Source: Paramagnetospirillum magneticum AMB-1 (GTDB taxonomy: Bacteria; Pseudomonadota; Alphaproteobacteria; Rhodospirillales; Magnetospirillaceae). Taken from it: a DNA stretch of 64,000 nucleotides. Location: the NCBI RefSeq assembly GCF_000009985.1, contig NC_007626.1, positions 4,879,789 to 4,943,788 of the forward strand. The letters are read 5' to 3'. The position numbers and the translations under genes are program-made. The notes beneath the pieces were generated by a model. It saw only the letters and a program-made list of their open reading frames with translations, ran no database searches and had not been told where the DNA came from. Shown here one piece after another: positions 33,314-42,450 of this stretch; within the stretch, counting starts at the first letter, position 1, and every line of letters begins with the position of its first letter.

Positions 33314-34033
33314 ATGAGACCGTCCGGCCGCGCCCCCGACCAGCTTCGCACCGTCATCCTGGAAACCGGCGTGTCGCGCCACGCCGAAGGATCGTGCATC
33401 GCCAAATTCGGCGATACCCATGTGCTGTGCACCGCCTCGGTGGAAGAGAAGGTGCCGCCCTTCCTGCGCAACACCGGCAAGGGCTGGGTCACCGCCGAAT
33501 ACGGCATGCTGCCGCGCTCGACTCATACCCGCACCGACCGCGAAGCCGCCAAGGGCAAGCAATCGGGCCGCACCCACGAGATCCAGCGCCTGATCGGCCG
33601 GTCGTTGCGGTCGGTCACCGATCTCGCCGCCATGGGCGAGCGCCAGATCAAGATCGATTGCGACGTGCTGCAGGCCGATGGCGGCACCCGCACCGCCTCC
33701 ATCACCGGCGCCTTCGTCGCCCTGCATCTGGCCTTCCAGCGGCTGGTCCGCCTGGAACTGCTGAAGGCGATCCCGCTGACCGATCACGTGGCGGCCATTT
33801 CCTGCGGCATCTATGAAGGCGTCGCGGTGCTGGACCTGGATTACCCCGAGGATTCCAACGCCCAGGCCGATGCCAATTTCGTCATGACCGGCACCGGCGG
33901 CATCGTCGAGATTCAGGGCACCGCCGAGGAGCGCCCCTTCTCGCGCACCCAGTTCCTCGAACTCACCGATCTGGCCGAAGCCGGCATCCGCCAGCTGGTC
34001 GAGGCCCAGAAGAAAGCCCTGGGGCTGTCATGA
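33314..34033 (+). CDS. rph: Ribonuclease PH
   Basis: Phosphorolytic 3'-5' exoribonuclease trimming tRNA and other RNA ends. The 239-residue protein begins MRPSGRAPDQLRTV, as in other RNase PH proteins, which fixes ATG 33314 over an upstream GTG. It contains HAEGSCIAKFGDTHVLCTAS, the TREAAKGKQSGRTHEIQRLIGRSLR phosphate-site region (in two conserved blocks) and DCDVLQADGGTRTASI with catalytic acidic residues. Divergent from hrcA; coupled to rdgB by an ATGA overlap. Confidence 0.95.
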   Translation: MRPSGRAPDQLRTVILETGVSRHAEGSCIAKFGDTHVLCTASVEEKVPPFLRNTGKGWVTAEYGMLPRSTHTRTDREAAKGKQSGRTHEIQRLIGRSLRSVTDLAAMGERQIKIDCDVLQADGGTRTASITGAFVALHLAFQRLVRLELLKAIPLTDHVAAISCGIYEGVAVLDLDYPEDSNAQADANFVMTGTGGIVEIQGTAEERPFSRTQFLELTDLAEAGIRQLVEAQKKALGLS

Positions 34034-34635
34034 CCGCCCGCCGGTTCCAGGGCGGCAAGCTGGTCATCGCCAGCCACAATGCCGGCAAGGTCCGCGAGAT
34101 CGGCGAGCTTCTGGCGCCCTTCGGCACAGAAGTGGTCTCGGCCGGCGCCCTGGGCCTGGACGAGCCGGAGGAGACCGGCGATACCTTCGTCGCCAATGCC
34201 GAGCTGAAGGCCCGCGCCGCCGCCCTGGCCTCGGGCCTGCCGTCGCTGGCCGACGATTCCGGCCTGGCGGTGGATGCCCTGGCCGGAGCGCCGGGCATCT
34301 ATTCGGCGCGCTGGGCCGGGGCCGCCAAGGATTTCGCCTTCGCCATGGCCAAGGTCCACACGGCCCTGGGCGAGGAGAAGGACCGCACCGCCCGCTTCGT
34401 CTGCGCCCTGGCGCTGGCCTGGCCCGACGGCCATTGCGAGACCTTCGAGGGCGTGGTCGAGGGCGACATCGTCTGGCCGCCCAAGGGCGAGAACGGTTTC
34501 GGCTATGATCCCATCTTCCTGCCCAAGGACGGCGTCCTGACCTTCGGCGAGATGGACGCGGCGGCCAAGCACGCCATCAGCCACCGGGCCGATGCTTTCG
34601 CCAAGCTGGTGGCGGCGTGTTTCGGGGCGGGTTGA
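34030..34635 (+). CDS. rdgB: Non-canonical purine NTP pyrophosphatase (RdgB/HAM1)
   Basis: Cleans dITP, ITP and XTP from the nucleotide pool. The 201-residue protein has the N-terminal SHNAGKVREIGELL, the active-site LADDSGLAVDALAGAPGIYSAR (split blocks LADDSGLAVDAL and GIYSAR) and GENGFGYDPIFLP, followed by SHRADAFAKL. The ATG overlaps the rph stop by 4 bases. The rph-rdgB-hemW order is common in alphaproteobacteria. Confidence 0.95.
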   Translation: MTARRFQGGKLVIASHNAGKVREIGELLAPFGTEVVSAGALGLDEPEETGDTFVANAELKARAAALASGLPSLADDSGLAVDALAGAPGIYSARWAGAAKDFAFAMAKVHTALGEEKDRTARFVCALALAWPDGHCETFEGVVEGDIVWPPKGENGFGYDPIFLPKDGVLTFGEMDAAAKHAISHRADAFAKLVAACFGAG

Positions 34636-34641
34636 GGTTTA

Positions 34642-34704
34642 TCGGGCTATCGCCCGAACCCATCCGGGGCATGCCCCGGACCCCCTTTGATTTCATCAAT
34701 GGGG
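34642..34704. repeat. Modular hairpin repeat between rdgB and hemW
   Basis: A short version of the family: TCGGGC/GCCCGA with loop TATC, TCCGGGGC/GCCCCGGA with loop AT, and CCCCTTTGAT/ATCAATGGGG. The ribosome binding region of hemW follows at once, so read-through between co-directional genes is possible. Confidence 0.7.
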
Positions 34705-34720
34705 TTTGGGACGGCAGCCC

Positions 34721-35848
34721 ATGAGTCCTCCCGGTTTCGGCATCTATATCCACTGGCCGTTCTGCCTGTCCAAGTGCCCCTATTGCGACTTCAACAGCCA
34801 TGCGAGTCTCGCCATGGACCACGGGCGCTGGCGCGCGGCCTTGCTGGCCGAACTGGATCATTTCGCAGCCCAAACCTCCGACCGCATTCCCACCAGCGTG
34901 TTTTTCGGCGGCGGCACGCCGTCGCTGATGGAGCCCGAGACGGCCGGAGCCCTGGTGGATGCGGTAAAGAGCCGCTGGGCCGCGGCTCCCGACCTGGAAG
35001 TGACGCTGGAGGCCAACCCCACCAGCGTGGAGGCCGACCGTTTCCGCGCCTTCCGGGAGGCCGGCATCAACCGGCTGTCGCTGGGGATTCAAGCCTTGGA
35101 TTCCAAGGCGCTGGCCTTTCTGGGGCGGCGCCATTCCGTGGACGAAGCCCTGGCGGCGCTTCGGCTGGCCCAGGCCACCTTTCCCCGCATGTCCTTCGAC
35201 CTGATCTATTCGCGGCCCGGCCAGACCGAGGCGCAATGGCGGACCGAGCTGGCCCGTGCCCTGGATCTGGCGGGCGAGCATCTGTCGCTTTACCAGCTGA
35301 CCATCGAGGACGGCACCGCCTTCGCCCCCGCCCATGGCCGGGGCGAGTTCGCCTTGCCCGACGAGGACGAGGCCACGGCTCAGTTCGAGACCACCCAGGA
35401 GATGTGCGAAAAGGCCGGTCTGCCGGCCTATGAAATTTCCAACCACGCCCGCCCCGGCGCCGAGTGCCGTCACAACCTGACCTATTGGCAGGGCGGGGAG
35501 TGGCTTGGCATCGGCCCCGGCGCCCACGGCCGCTTTGATGGCTTTGCCCTGGCCCAGGCGCGCTCCCCCGGCACCTGGCTGGCCCAGGTGGACGCCAACG
35601 GCCACGCCACCGAGACCCGTTATGCTCTCGATCCCGCCGAGCGGCGCTCCGAACTGGTGCTGATGGGGTTACGGCTGCGCAACGGTCTCGGCCCCGCCTT
35701 GCTGGCCGAGGTGCGGCCCGCCCTCGACCCCGAGGCGCTGGCCCGCATGATCGAAGGCGGTTTCCTGGTGGAGGACACCCTGGGCCTGCGCACCACCGAC
35801 CGGGGACGGCTGGTGCTCAATGCCGTGCTGGGCGAACTTCTCGCCTGA
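34721..35848 (+). CDS. hemW: Radical SAM protein HemW (heme chaperone / HemN-like)
   Basis: A 375-residue radical-SAM protein. The cluster motif is CLSKCPYC near residue 15 (C-x3-C-x2-C), after IYIHWPF, followed by FFGGGTPSLM and LEANPTSVE. The short N-terminus and C-terminal HemN_C-like region with EISNHARPGAECRHNLTYW mark HemW, a heme-binding chaperone, rather than the oxygen-independent coproporphyrinogen oxidase HemN. Start 34721 (MSPPGFG) is used; five upstream in-frame codons overlap the repeat region. Confidence 0.92.
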   Translation: MSPPGFGIYIHWPFCLSKCPYCDFNSHASLAMDHGRWRAALLAELDHFAAQTSDRIPTSVFFGGGTPSLMEPETAGALVDAVKSRWAAAPDLEVTLEANPTSVEADRFRAFREAGINRLSLGIQALDSKALAFLGRRHSVDEALAALRLAQATFPRMSFDLIYSRPGQTEAQWRTELARALDLAGEHLSLYQLTIEDGTAFAPAHGRGEFALPDEDEATAQFETTQEMCEKAGLPAYEISNHARPGAECRHNLTYWQGGEWLGIGPGAHGRFDGFALAQARSPGTWLAQVDANGHATETRYALDPAERRSELVLMGLRLRNGLGPALLAEVRPALDPEALARMIEGGFLVEDTLGLRTTDRGRLVLNAVLGELLA

Positions 35849-35849
35849 G

Positions 35850-37220
35850 CTACTGGAACGCGCTGGGCGCCGCGCCCACCTCCCGTGACCCGGTGGGAGC
35901 GATCTCCTTGACCGTCAGGCCGCGTTCAGCGATTCCATTGGCGCCCAGGCGGAAGATGCCGTCCACCCCGGCAAAGCCGTTGATGTTCTGCAGCCGGGCC
36001 GAGCCATAATCGCCCGTGCCGTTGCGAACCAGGGCGGCGGCCAGGGCGGTGGAATCATAGGCGATGCCCGCCAGCCCGCCCAGACGGGGGGGCAGGGCGC
36101 CGAACGCCTTGGCGTAGCGCTGCTCGAAGGCGACATGGGCGGTGGCGGGTGGCGCCGGATACCAGCCGCCGGCCAGAGCGGGCTCGGAGGCCAGCCTGGG
36201 ATCGTCCCAGAGCAAGGTTCCCAGCAGGCGCGGCACCTCGGCGCCGCCCTCGCTCATGTAATAGGACAGCAGCGAGGCGATGTTCCTGAGCCGCACCCCG
36301 TCGTCGGGCAGCAGCACGGCGTCATAGGCCGAGCCGGCCACGCCCTTGGAGGTCACGCCCTTGCGGGCGGCAAAGCGCTTGACCACCTGGGTGAAGTCGG
36401 TCGCGGCGGGATCGTAATAATCCACGGCCACCAGCTCCAGGCCCTGAAGCGCGGCGGCGTCCTTGGCGGCATCGGCCACGGCGCGGCCGTAATCGTCCGA
36501 GCGGGCCAGCACGCCGATGCGCCGCAAGCCCTGTTCGCGGGCATGGGCCAGCACGCGGGCCACCTGGGGACCGGGCAGGAAGCCCAGGGCATAGACACCG
36601 CTGCCCGCCACCGAGCGGTCGGTGGTGTAGGCCAGCAGCGGAATGGCCTGATCGCGGACCACCGGCGCCGCAGCCTTGACCTCGTAGCTGAACACCGGGC
36701 CGAGAACGATGTCGGCCCCCTGGGCCATGGCGGCGGTCGCGGCGGCGGCGGCGCCCTCGGCGGTGCCCTTGGTGTCCAGCGGAATCAGGTTGAACTTGGC
36801 ATCGGCGATTTCGAACAGCGCCAGCTGGGCGGCATTGGACAGGGCCTGGCCGATGGCGGCCTGCGGTCCCGACAGGGGCAACAGCAGGGCGGCCCGCACC
36901 TCACCCTGGTGCGCCGCCCGGGCCGGGGCGGCGGCGGGCGCCGAATCGGCGGGAGGCAGAGTGGCGACCTGGGCCTGGGGCTCGGTGGCGGCCGGTGCCG
37001 GGGCGGGAGAGGGAACCGGGGCCGGCCGGACCGCCGGAAGCGTCTTGGCGGTGGCCGGCGGCGGGACGGGAGCGGGCAGGGGCTGCGCCTGGGGAGCGGG
37101 CTTGGTTCCGCCGGCCCAAGGTGGTAACTCTGACGCTTGTTGACAGCCCGACACCATCAGCATGGCGGCAAGCAATGGCAGGACAACGGCGGAGTGCCGG
37201 AAAAAGCCGCGACGGCGCAA
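35850..37220 (-). CDS. LpoA-like penicillin-binding protein activator, lipoprotein
   Basis: A 456-residue lipoprotein with a type 1 periplasmic-binding fold. In gammaproteobacteria LpoA (YraM) activates a class A penicillin-binding protein. The start is TTG 37220: AGGAGGA lies 5-6 bases upstream and it yields a normal signal peptide (LRRRGFF then HSAVVLPLLAAMLMVSGC) with lipobox VSGC; the far ATG at 37298 would add 26 arginine-rich residues. A proline/alanine linker follows, then LLLPLSGPQAAIGQALSNAA begins the binding domain. It is divergent from rsmI-yraN-BON, the same neighbours as in E. coli. Confidence 0.8.
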   Translation of the reverse strand: MRRRGFFRHSAVVLPLLAAMLMVSGCQQASELPPWAGGTKPAPQAQPLPAPVPPPATAKTLPAVRPAPVPSPAPAPAATEPQAQVATLPPADSAPAAAPARAAHQGEVRAALLLPLSGPQAAIGQALSNAAQLALFEIADAKFNLIPLDTKGTAEGAAAAATAAMAQGADIVLGPVFSYEVKAAAPVVRDQAIPLLAYTTDRSVAGSGVYALGFLPGPQVARVLAHAREQGLRRIGVLARSDDYGRAVADAAKDAAALQGLELVAVDYYDPAATDFTQVVKRFAARKGVTSKGVAGSAYDAVLLPDDGVRLRNIASLLSYYMSEGGAEVPRLLGTLLWDDPRLASEPALAGGWYPAPPATAHVAFEQRYAKAFGALPPRLGGLAGIAYDSTALAAALVRNGTGDYGSARLQNINGFAGVDGIFRLGANGIAERGLTVKEIAPTGSREVGAAPSAFQ

Positions 37221-38149
37221 GGGGATCCTCCTCGGACGACGGCCCCGGAGCCCTTGAGCCCGGCGGCGAGACAGAGGCAAAAAGTAGACCCTGGGCACGC
37301 GGAAGTAAACCGAGCGCCGGCCTTTATCTGGTGGCCACCCCCATCGGCAATCTGGGAGACATTACCCTGCGCGCCCTGGAGGTGCTGGGGCATGCCGATC
37401 TGGTGGCCTGCGAGGACACCCGGGTCACCGGCCGCCTGATGCAGCTTCTCGGCCTCAAGGCGCCACTTGCCCCCTATCACGACCACAATGCCGACAGGGC
37501 CCGGCCCGGCCTGCTGGCCCGCCTGCGCCAGGGCGAGGTGGTGGCCCTGGTCTCCGACGCCGGCACCCCCATGGTCTCCGATCCCGGATTCAAGCTGGTT
37601 CGGGATTGTATCGAATCGGATATCGCCGTCACCGCCCTGCCCGGCGCCTCGGCGGTCCTGACCGCTTTGCAACTATCAGGAATTGCCAGCGAGCGGTTCC
37701 TGTTCGCCGGCTTCCTGCCTTCCAAGGGGGCGGCACGGCGGGCGGCGCTGCAGGAACTGGCCTTGGTCCCCGCCAGCCTGGTGTTTTACGAATCCCCCCA
37801 CCGGACGGGTGAATCCCTGGCCGACATGGTCACCGTCCTGGGGGACCGCCAGGGCGCCGTCACCCGCGAGCTGACCAAGCTGCACGAAGAGGTGGTCCGG
37901 GGCTCCCTGTCCGAACTAGCCCTCCGCTTCGCCGAGACTCCGCCCCGGGGCGAGGTGGCCATCGTGGTCTCCGGTCCCCGGGCCGAGGGCGGCGCCCCCC
38001 AGGATATCGAGGGCCGTCTGCACTTAGAGATAGAAAAAGGCCTTTCCATCAAGGATGCCAGCGCCCTGGTGGCGGCCGAAACTGGCCATCCCAGGCGCGA
38101 TGTCTACGCCACGGCACTGCGACTGTTCCGAGGGAGCAACGAGGAATGA
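37175..38149 (+). CDS. rsmI: 16S rRNA (cytidine-1402-2'-O)-methyltransferase
   Basis: Methylates the ribose of C1402 in the decoding centre of 16S rRNA. The 324-residue protein has GLYLVATPIGNLGDITLRAL, ACEDTRVTG, ALVSDAGTPMVSDPGFKLV and FYESPHRTGESL, all RsmI marks. ATG 37175 is the only ATG close upstream, but it gives an unusually long basic leader of about 48 residues before the conserved part and overlaps the start of the divergent lipoprotein gene by 46 bases; a downstream non-ATG start is possible. It overlaps yraN by ATGA. Confidence 0.9.
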   Translation: MAGQRRSAGKSRDGARGSSSDDGPGALEPGGETEAKSRPWARGSKPSAGLYLVATPIGNLGDITLRALEVLGHADLVACEDTRVTGRLMQLLGLKAPLAPYHDHNADRARPGLLARLRQGEVVALVSDAGTPMVSDPGFKLVRDCIESDIAVTALPGASAVLTALQLSGIASERFLFAGFLPSKGAARRAALQELALVPASLVFYESPHRTGESLADMVTVLGDRQGAVTRELTKLHEEVVRGSLSELALRFAETPPRGEVAIVVSGPRAEGGAPQDIEGRLHLEIEKGLSIKDASALVAAETGHPRRDVYATALRLFRGSNEE

Positions 38150-38535
38150 ATTCCGCGCCCCCTTCACGCGCCCATCAGGCCGCCCAGCGGCGTGGCAAGG
38201 TGGCGGAAGGACTGGCGGCGCTTTGGCTGCGACTCAAAGGTTATGGAATCCTGGCCAAAGGCTTGAAATCCGGCCGGGGATCGGGGGCGGGCGAGGTGGA
38301 TCTGGTGGCAAGGCGCGGCGATCTGGTCGCCTTTGTCGAGGTCAAGAGCCGGGCAACCCTTGATCAAGCCATTGAATCTCTGACACCTTTCCAGAGACAG
38401 CGCATCGAGCGCGCCGCCGCGGCCTTCCTGGCGCGGCGGCCCGAGCTGGCCAGCTGCGGCGTGCGCTTCGATATGGTCCTGGTAGCGCCGTGGCGCCTGC
38501 CCCGCCATATCCCCGACGCCTGGAGAATTGATTAG
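38146..38535 (+). CDS. YraN/UPF0102 family nuclease-like protein
   Basis: A 129-residue protein of the UPF0102 family, which shares the restriction-endonuclease-like core: GKVAEGLAALWLRLKGYGIL, then GEVDLVARRGDLVAFVEVKSR, where E, D and the ExK pair form the putative metal site. Substrate unknown; Holliday-junction resolvase similarity has been noted for the family. Translation is coupled to rsmI. Confidence 0.88.
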   Translation: MNSAPPSRAHQAAQRRGKVAEGLAALWLRLKGYGILAKGLKSGRGSGAGEVDLVARRGDLVAFVEVKSRATLDQAIESLTPFQRQRIERAAAAFLARRPELASCGVRFDMVLVAPWRLPRHIPDAWRID

Positions 38536-38591
38536 GGAGTCTTGTCGGCCGTACACTGGCCCGACATCGCCGTTTATCAAGGGAGTGATCC

Positions 38592-39200
38592 GTGACCGGG
38601 GTTCGACCACTGCTCAATGTCCTGATCATCGCCGCCATGGGTGGCCTGTTGTCCGGCTGCGCCGCCACCGTGGTGGGTGCGGGAGCCTCGGCCGGTGTCG
38701 CCGCCGCCGAGGAGCGCGGCCTGGACGGCGCCGTGGATGATCTGAAAATCCGCACTGAAATCAATCACCTGTGGTTTCAGAAGGATGTGGAGATGTACCG
38801 CAAGGTCAATCTCAACATCTCGGAAGGCCGGGTGATGCTGACCGGTGTCGTCCCCACCGACCAGGCCCGCGCCGATGCGGTGCGGCTGTCCTGGCAGGCG
38901 ACGGGGGTCAAGGAAGTGCTGAACGAGATCCAGGTGCTGGCCGCCGGCGAGTCCGGCTGGGACCAGGCCAACGATCTGTGGATTCAGAACAAGCTGAAAG
39001 CCCGCCTACTCACCGATTCCGACGTGAAGAACATCAACTACGTCGTCGACGTCACCGATTCGGTGGTCTATCTGCTGGGCATCGCCCAGAGCAGTGCCGA
39101 GCTTGACCGGGTCATCGCCCATGCCCGCGACGTCAGCGGCGTCAAGCGGGTGATCAGCCATGTGCGCCTGAAGACCGATCCCCGGCGGAACGGCGGCTGA
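38592..39200 (+). CDS. BON-domain outer-membrane lipoprotein (DolP/YraP-like)
   Basis: A 202-residue lipoprotein with signal peptide NVLIIAAMGGLLSGC and lipobox LSGC, followed by two BON domains at about residues 50-115 and 125-195, with the typical ISEGRVMLTGVVPTDQARADAV. DolP proteins bind anionic phospholipid and support outer-membrane integrity and the BAM complex. The start is GTG 38592, with AAGGGAG 7 bases upstream. Together with the LpoA-like, rsmI and yraN genes it recreates the E. coli yraL-M-N-P neighbourhood. Confidence 0.87.
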   Translation: MTGVRPLLNVLIIAAMGGLLSGCAATVVGAGASAGVAAAEERGLDGAVDDLKIRTEINHLWFQKDVEMYRKVNLNISEGRVMLTGVVPTDQARADAVRLSWQATGVKEVLNEIQVLAAGESGWDQANDLWIQNKLKARLLTDSDVKNINYVVDVTDSVVYLLGIAQSSAELDRVIAHARDVSGVKRVISHVRLKTDPRRNGG

Positions 39201-40048
39201 TGACCGAGGCCGCCACCCGGGTCCGCGCCCGCCTCACGGCCCTCGGCCGGGTGGAGGATTGCGACCTGGATCCGGCCGAACCCCTGCTGTTGCTGGCCGC
39301 CCTGGGGCGCGCCGGCAGCGGCGGCCCCCTGGACATCGCTCCCTATCTCGCCCAGTTGGACGGCATGGCGGAGGAATTGCGGGCCGAGGCCGCCGATTGC
39401 GGCCATGCCGAGGCCCTGGCCATCCGGCTGTTTTACCTTTTGGGTCGCCGCCACCGGTTCCAGGGCGACGAGCGCGACGACGACGACCTTGGCGATCTCG
39501 ACCTGCTGACCGTCATGGACCGCCGTCGCGGCGGCAATGACGCTCTGGGACTGTTGGCCCTGGCCGTTGCCCGGCGCGCCGGGATGGTGGCGGAAGGTCT
39601 GGCCTTTCCCGCCCATTTCCTGTTGCGCCTCGGCCTGGCCGACGGCAGCCGGACCATCGTCGATCCCCTGGGCGGTGGGCAGGCCCTGTCGACGCCGGAT
39701 CTGCGGGCCATGCTGAAGGCCGCGGCCGGGCTGGAAGCCGAGCTGGAGCCCGCCCATTACGCCGCCATGAGCAATCGCGACCTGCTGCTGCGCCTGGGCA
39801 ATGCCGCCAAATTGCGGCTGTTGCGCCTGGGCCATGTGGAGCGCGCCCTGGCCATGGTCGAAGCCTTGCTGCTGGTGGCGCCGGAAACCTGCCTGCTGTG
39901 GCGCGAAGCCGGGCTGATGCACATGCGGCTCGACCACACCCCCCAGGCGGTGTTCGCCCTCGAGCAATTCCTCAGCCGCACGCCCAGCGCCCAGGCCAAA
40001 GCCCGCACCCTGGCCCTGCTGGCCGAGCTGAAGCGCCGGATGCACTGA
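39200..40048 (+). CDS. SirB1-family transglutaminase-like/TPR protein
   Basis: A 282-residue protein of the SirB1 type: an N-terminal transglutaminase-like region with IRLFYLLGRRHRFQG, ARRAGMVAEGLAFPAHFLLRL and IVDPLGGGQ, then C-terminal TPR-like helices (LAMVEALLLVAPETCLLWREAG). The classic catalytic Cys is not evident, so enzymatic activity is doubtful. Start ATG 39200 overlaps the stop of the BON gene. Role unknown. Confidence 0.75.
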   Translation: MTEAATRVRARLTALGRVEDCDLDPAEPLLLLAALGRAGSGGPLDIAPYLAQLDGMAEELRAEAADCGHAEALAIRLFYLLGRRHRFQGDERDDDDLGDLDLLTVMDRRRGGNDALGLLALAVARRAGMVAEGLAFPAHFLLRLGLADGSRTIVDPLGGGQALSTPDLRAMLKAAAGLEAELEPAHYAAMSNRDLLLRLGNAAKLRLLRLGHVERALAMVEALLLVAPETCLLWREAGLMHMRLDHTPQAVFALEQFLSRTPSAQAKARTLALLAELKRRMH

Positions 40049-40077
40049 CCTCCCCCTCCTGATTTAAGGACCCGATC

Positions 40078-41022
40078 ATGAGCCTTGCCGTCGCCATCCA
40101 GATGGATCCCATCGAGTCCATCGACATCGATGCCGATTCCACCTTCGTGCTGGCGCTGGAGGCCGAGAAGCGGGGTCACACCCTGTTCCACTACCTGCCG
40201 CGGGATCTGGCCCTGCGCGAAGGCCGCGTGCTGGCCCGGGTTCGGCCGCTGAGCGTGCGTCGCGCCAAGGGCGACCACTTCACCCTGGGGGAGGCCCGCA
40301 CCGTGGATCTGTCGTCCATGGATGTGGTGCTGATGCGCCAGGACCCGCCCTTCGACATGGCCTATATCACGGCCACCCACCTGCTGGACCACATCCATCC
40401 CCGCACTCTGGTGGTCAACGATCCCACCCATGTGCGCAATTCGCCGGAAAAGCTGCTGGTCACCCATTTCGGCGACCTGATGCCGCCGACCCTGATCACC
40501 TCGGACCGCGAGCAGATCATGGATTTCCGCGAGGAACACAAGGATATCATCGTCAAGCCGCTGTTCGGCAATGGCGGGGCCGGGGTCTTCCACCTGGTGC
40601 CGGGCGACGAGAACCTCAATTCCCTGCTGGAGATGTTCACCCAGATCTACCGCGAGCCGGTGATGGTCCAGCGCTATCTCCCCGAGGTGCGCCAGGGGGA
40701 CAAGCGCATCGTCCTGGTGGACGGCGTGGCGGTGGGCGCGGTCAATCGCGTGCCGGCCGAGGGCGAGGCCCGCTCCAATCTTCACGTTGGCGGCACGGCC
40801 AAGCCCTCTATCCTGACCGCCCGCGAACACGAGATTTGCGCCGCCATCGGCCCGACCCTCAAGGAACGCGGCCTGATTTTCGTGGGCATCGACGTGATCG
40901 GCGACTACCTCACCGAGATCAACGTGACCTCGCCCACCGGCATCCAGCAGATCGATCGGTTCGATGGCGTGTGCATCGAAGGCCTGATCTGGGACGCCAT
41001 CGAGCTTCGCAGGTCGGTTTAG
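40078..41022 (+). CDS. gshB: Glutathione synthetase
   Basis: Joins gamma-glutamylcysteine to glycine using ATP. The 314-residue ATP-grasp protein shows MRQDPPFDMAYITATHLLD, VVNDPTHVRNSPEKLLVTHF, KPLFGNGGAGVF and a C-terminal GIDVIGDYLTEINVTSPTGI, all family blocks. A short TTAGCC/GGCTAA hairpin overlaps the stop. gshA is not nearby. Confidence 0.96.
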   Translation: MSLAVAIQMDPIESIDIDADSTFVLALEAEKRGHTLFHYLPRDLALREGRVLARVRPLSVRRAKGDHFTLGEARTVDLSSMDVVLMRQDPPFDMAYITATHLLDHIHPRTLVVNDPTHVRNSPEKLLVTHFGDLMPPTLITSDREQIMDFREEHKDIIVKPLFGNGGAGVFHLVPGDENLNSLLEMFTQIYREPVMVQRYLPEVRQGDKRIVLVDGVAVGAVNRVPAEGEARSNLHVGGTAKPSILTAREHEICAAIGPTLKERGLIFVGIDVIGDYLTEINVTSPTGIQQIDRFDGVCIEGLIWDAIELRRSV

Positions 41023-41789
41023 CCTTCTGGGCTAAGGGACCGGGTTTCCACGTTTATTGCCCTGAAATCACTCCAAATGCAGTTGCGGCCCGAGGTTATT
41101 GCGGCCCTGCGACTGCATTCGGAGTTGGGAAATTGCGCCCACCTCGGCACCTCCAACTGCATTCGCGGTTAGCCGTAGTGCCCCGCTCTCGATGAAACCG
41201 AGCTTCGGCTGAACCGTTGGAATGGGAAGGCCTGATCGATAGGCTTTTGCTCCTATTACATGGACTCGGCCGGCGCCGGGCCCGGCACCATCGGGCCAGG
41301 GGCCATGCGCATGCGCTACCACCTGTGGGCGATTGCGCCATTTTCGCCACATAAGGCGAAGCCATCGCCCCCGCCGGGGCACCGGCCCTCCATCTCCCCC
41401 AAGCCTCGGCCTTGGGCGCACCCGTCGCCCCCAGCACCGGATGGGAGCACCGCCCTGTCCGGCCCCCCGCCATGCCTCGGGTCGGCAGAAGCGGACGACC
41501 CTGTCCGGCCGGACCGGTTACCAGCCCGGAGCGGTCGGCCGAACTGCTCCGGGCCTGGGTCATTTTGGCTCGAATCGGGGGACCGGGGGCCCTGGCCGGA
41601 GCCATCGGGACTTTCCCTGATCCTGCGGGCGAAACGAACCCCAGGCCATGGCCGGTCGACCGGTCGGTCGAGAAACCTCACTCGCCCACAGGTTGCTTTC
41701 CTCGGCCCTCGTGGGATCGAACGGGAAGCGCTAGCGCTGATTGTATGCACTGTCTATGATTGCCCGCGTTTCAATGGGATTCCGGCAGC
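41023..41789. other. Long non-coding gap upstream of comM with alternative hairpins
   Basis: No convincing gene in 767 bases. Near its left end CTCCAAATGCAGT (41071-41083) can pair with 41112-41124 at 12 of 13 positions, or the overlapping AATGCAGTTG (41076-41085) can pair perfectly with 41154-41163: two mutually exclusive stems. Further on there is a TTTTCGCC/GGCGAA hairpin near 41341-41357 and several short GC-rich dyads. The comM start at 41790 has no obvious ribosome binding site. Confidence 0.5.
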
Positions 41790-42429
41790 ATGACCACCCG
41801 CGCCAATACCGTCGCCTTTTCCGGCATCGACTGCCTCGACATCGACGTCCAGGTGCAGGTGGCCGCCGGTATGCCGGCCTTCACCCTGGTCGGCCTGCCC
41901 GACAAGGCGGTGGGGGAAAGCCGCGAGCGGGTGCGGGCGGCCTTCAACGCCATCGGTCTCGCCCTGCCGCCGAAGCGCATCACCGTCAATCTGGCGCCCG
42001 CCGACCTGCTGAAGGAAGGCAGTCATTTCGACCTGCCCATCGCGCTCGGCCTGCTGGGCGCCATGGGGGTGATTCCCGCCGACGAGATCGCCGGTTATGT
42101 GGCCCTGGGCGAATTGGGCCTGGACGGCTCCATCGCCCCGGTGGCCGGGGTGCTGCCCGCCGCCATTGCCGCCAATGCCTCGGACCGGGGCCTGATCTGC
42201 CCCCACTCCCAGGGGTCCGAAGCCGCCTGGGCCGGCGAGGTCGAGGTGCTGGCCGCGCCGTCGCTGCTGGGGCTGATCAATCATTTCAAGGGCAGCCAGG
42301 TCCTGGCCCGCCCCGCCCCCCGGCGCATGGAGGAGAGCGGGACATTGCTGGACCTCAGGGACATCAAGGGCCAGGAATCGGCCAAACGCGCCCTGGAAGT
42401 GGCCGCCGCCGGCGCCCATAACCTGCTGA
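41790..42429 (+). pseudogene. comM: comM, first fragment (N-terminal domain)
   Basis: ComM (YifB, Mg-chelatase-like) is an AAA+ helicase that helps integrate imported DNA during natural transformation. This piece encodes the N-terminal domain: MTTRANTVAFSGIDCLDIDV, FTLVGLPDKAVGESRERVRA and PKRITVNLAPADLLKEGS. It stops at AHNLL, just before the Walker A motif, where element 1 is inserted; the frame then runs into element sequence and ends at 42611. Without the ATPase domain the product should be inactive. Confidence 0.93.
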
Positions 42430-42450
42430 GACTCAGCACTGCAAAACTAG
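42423..42450. other. Left attachment junction of element 1
   Basis: CTGCTGA (42423-42429), shared with the right junction, is followed by a short gap and the arm AGCACTGCAAAACTAG (42435-42450). The same 16 bases occur in inverted orientation at the right end (54711-54726). The recombinase stop codon at 42447-42449 lies inside the arm. Confidence 0.85.
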
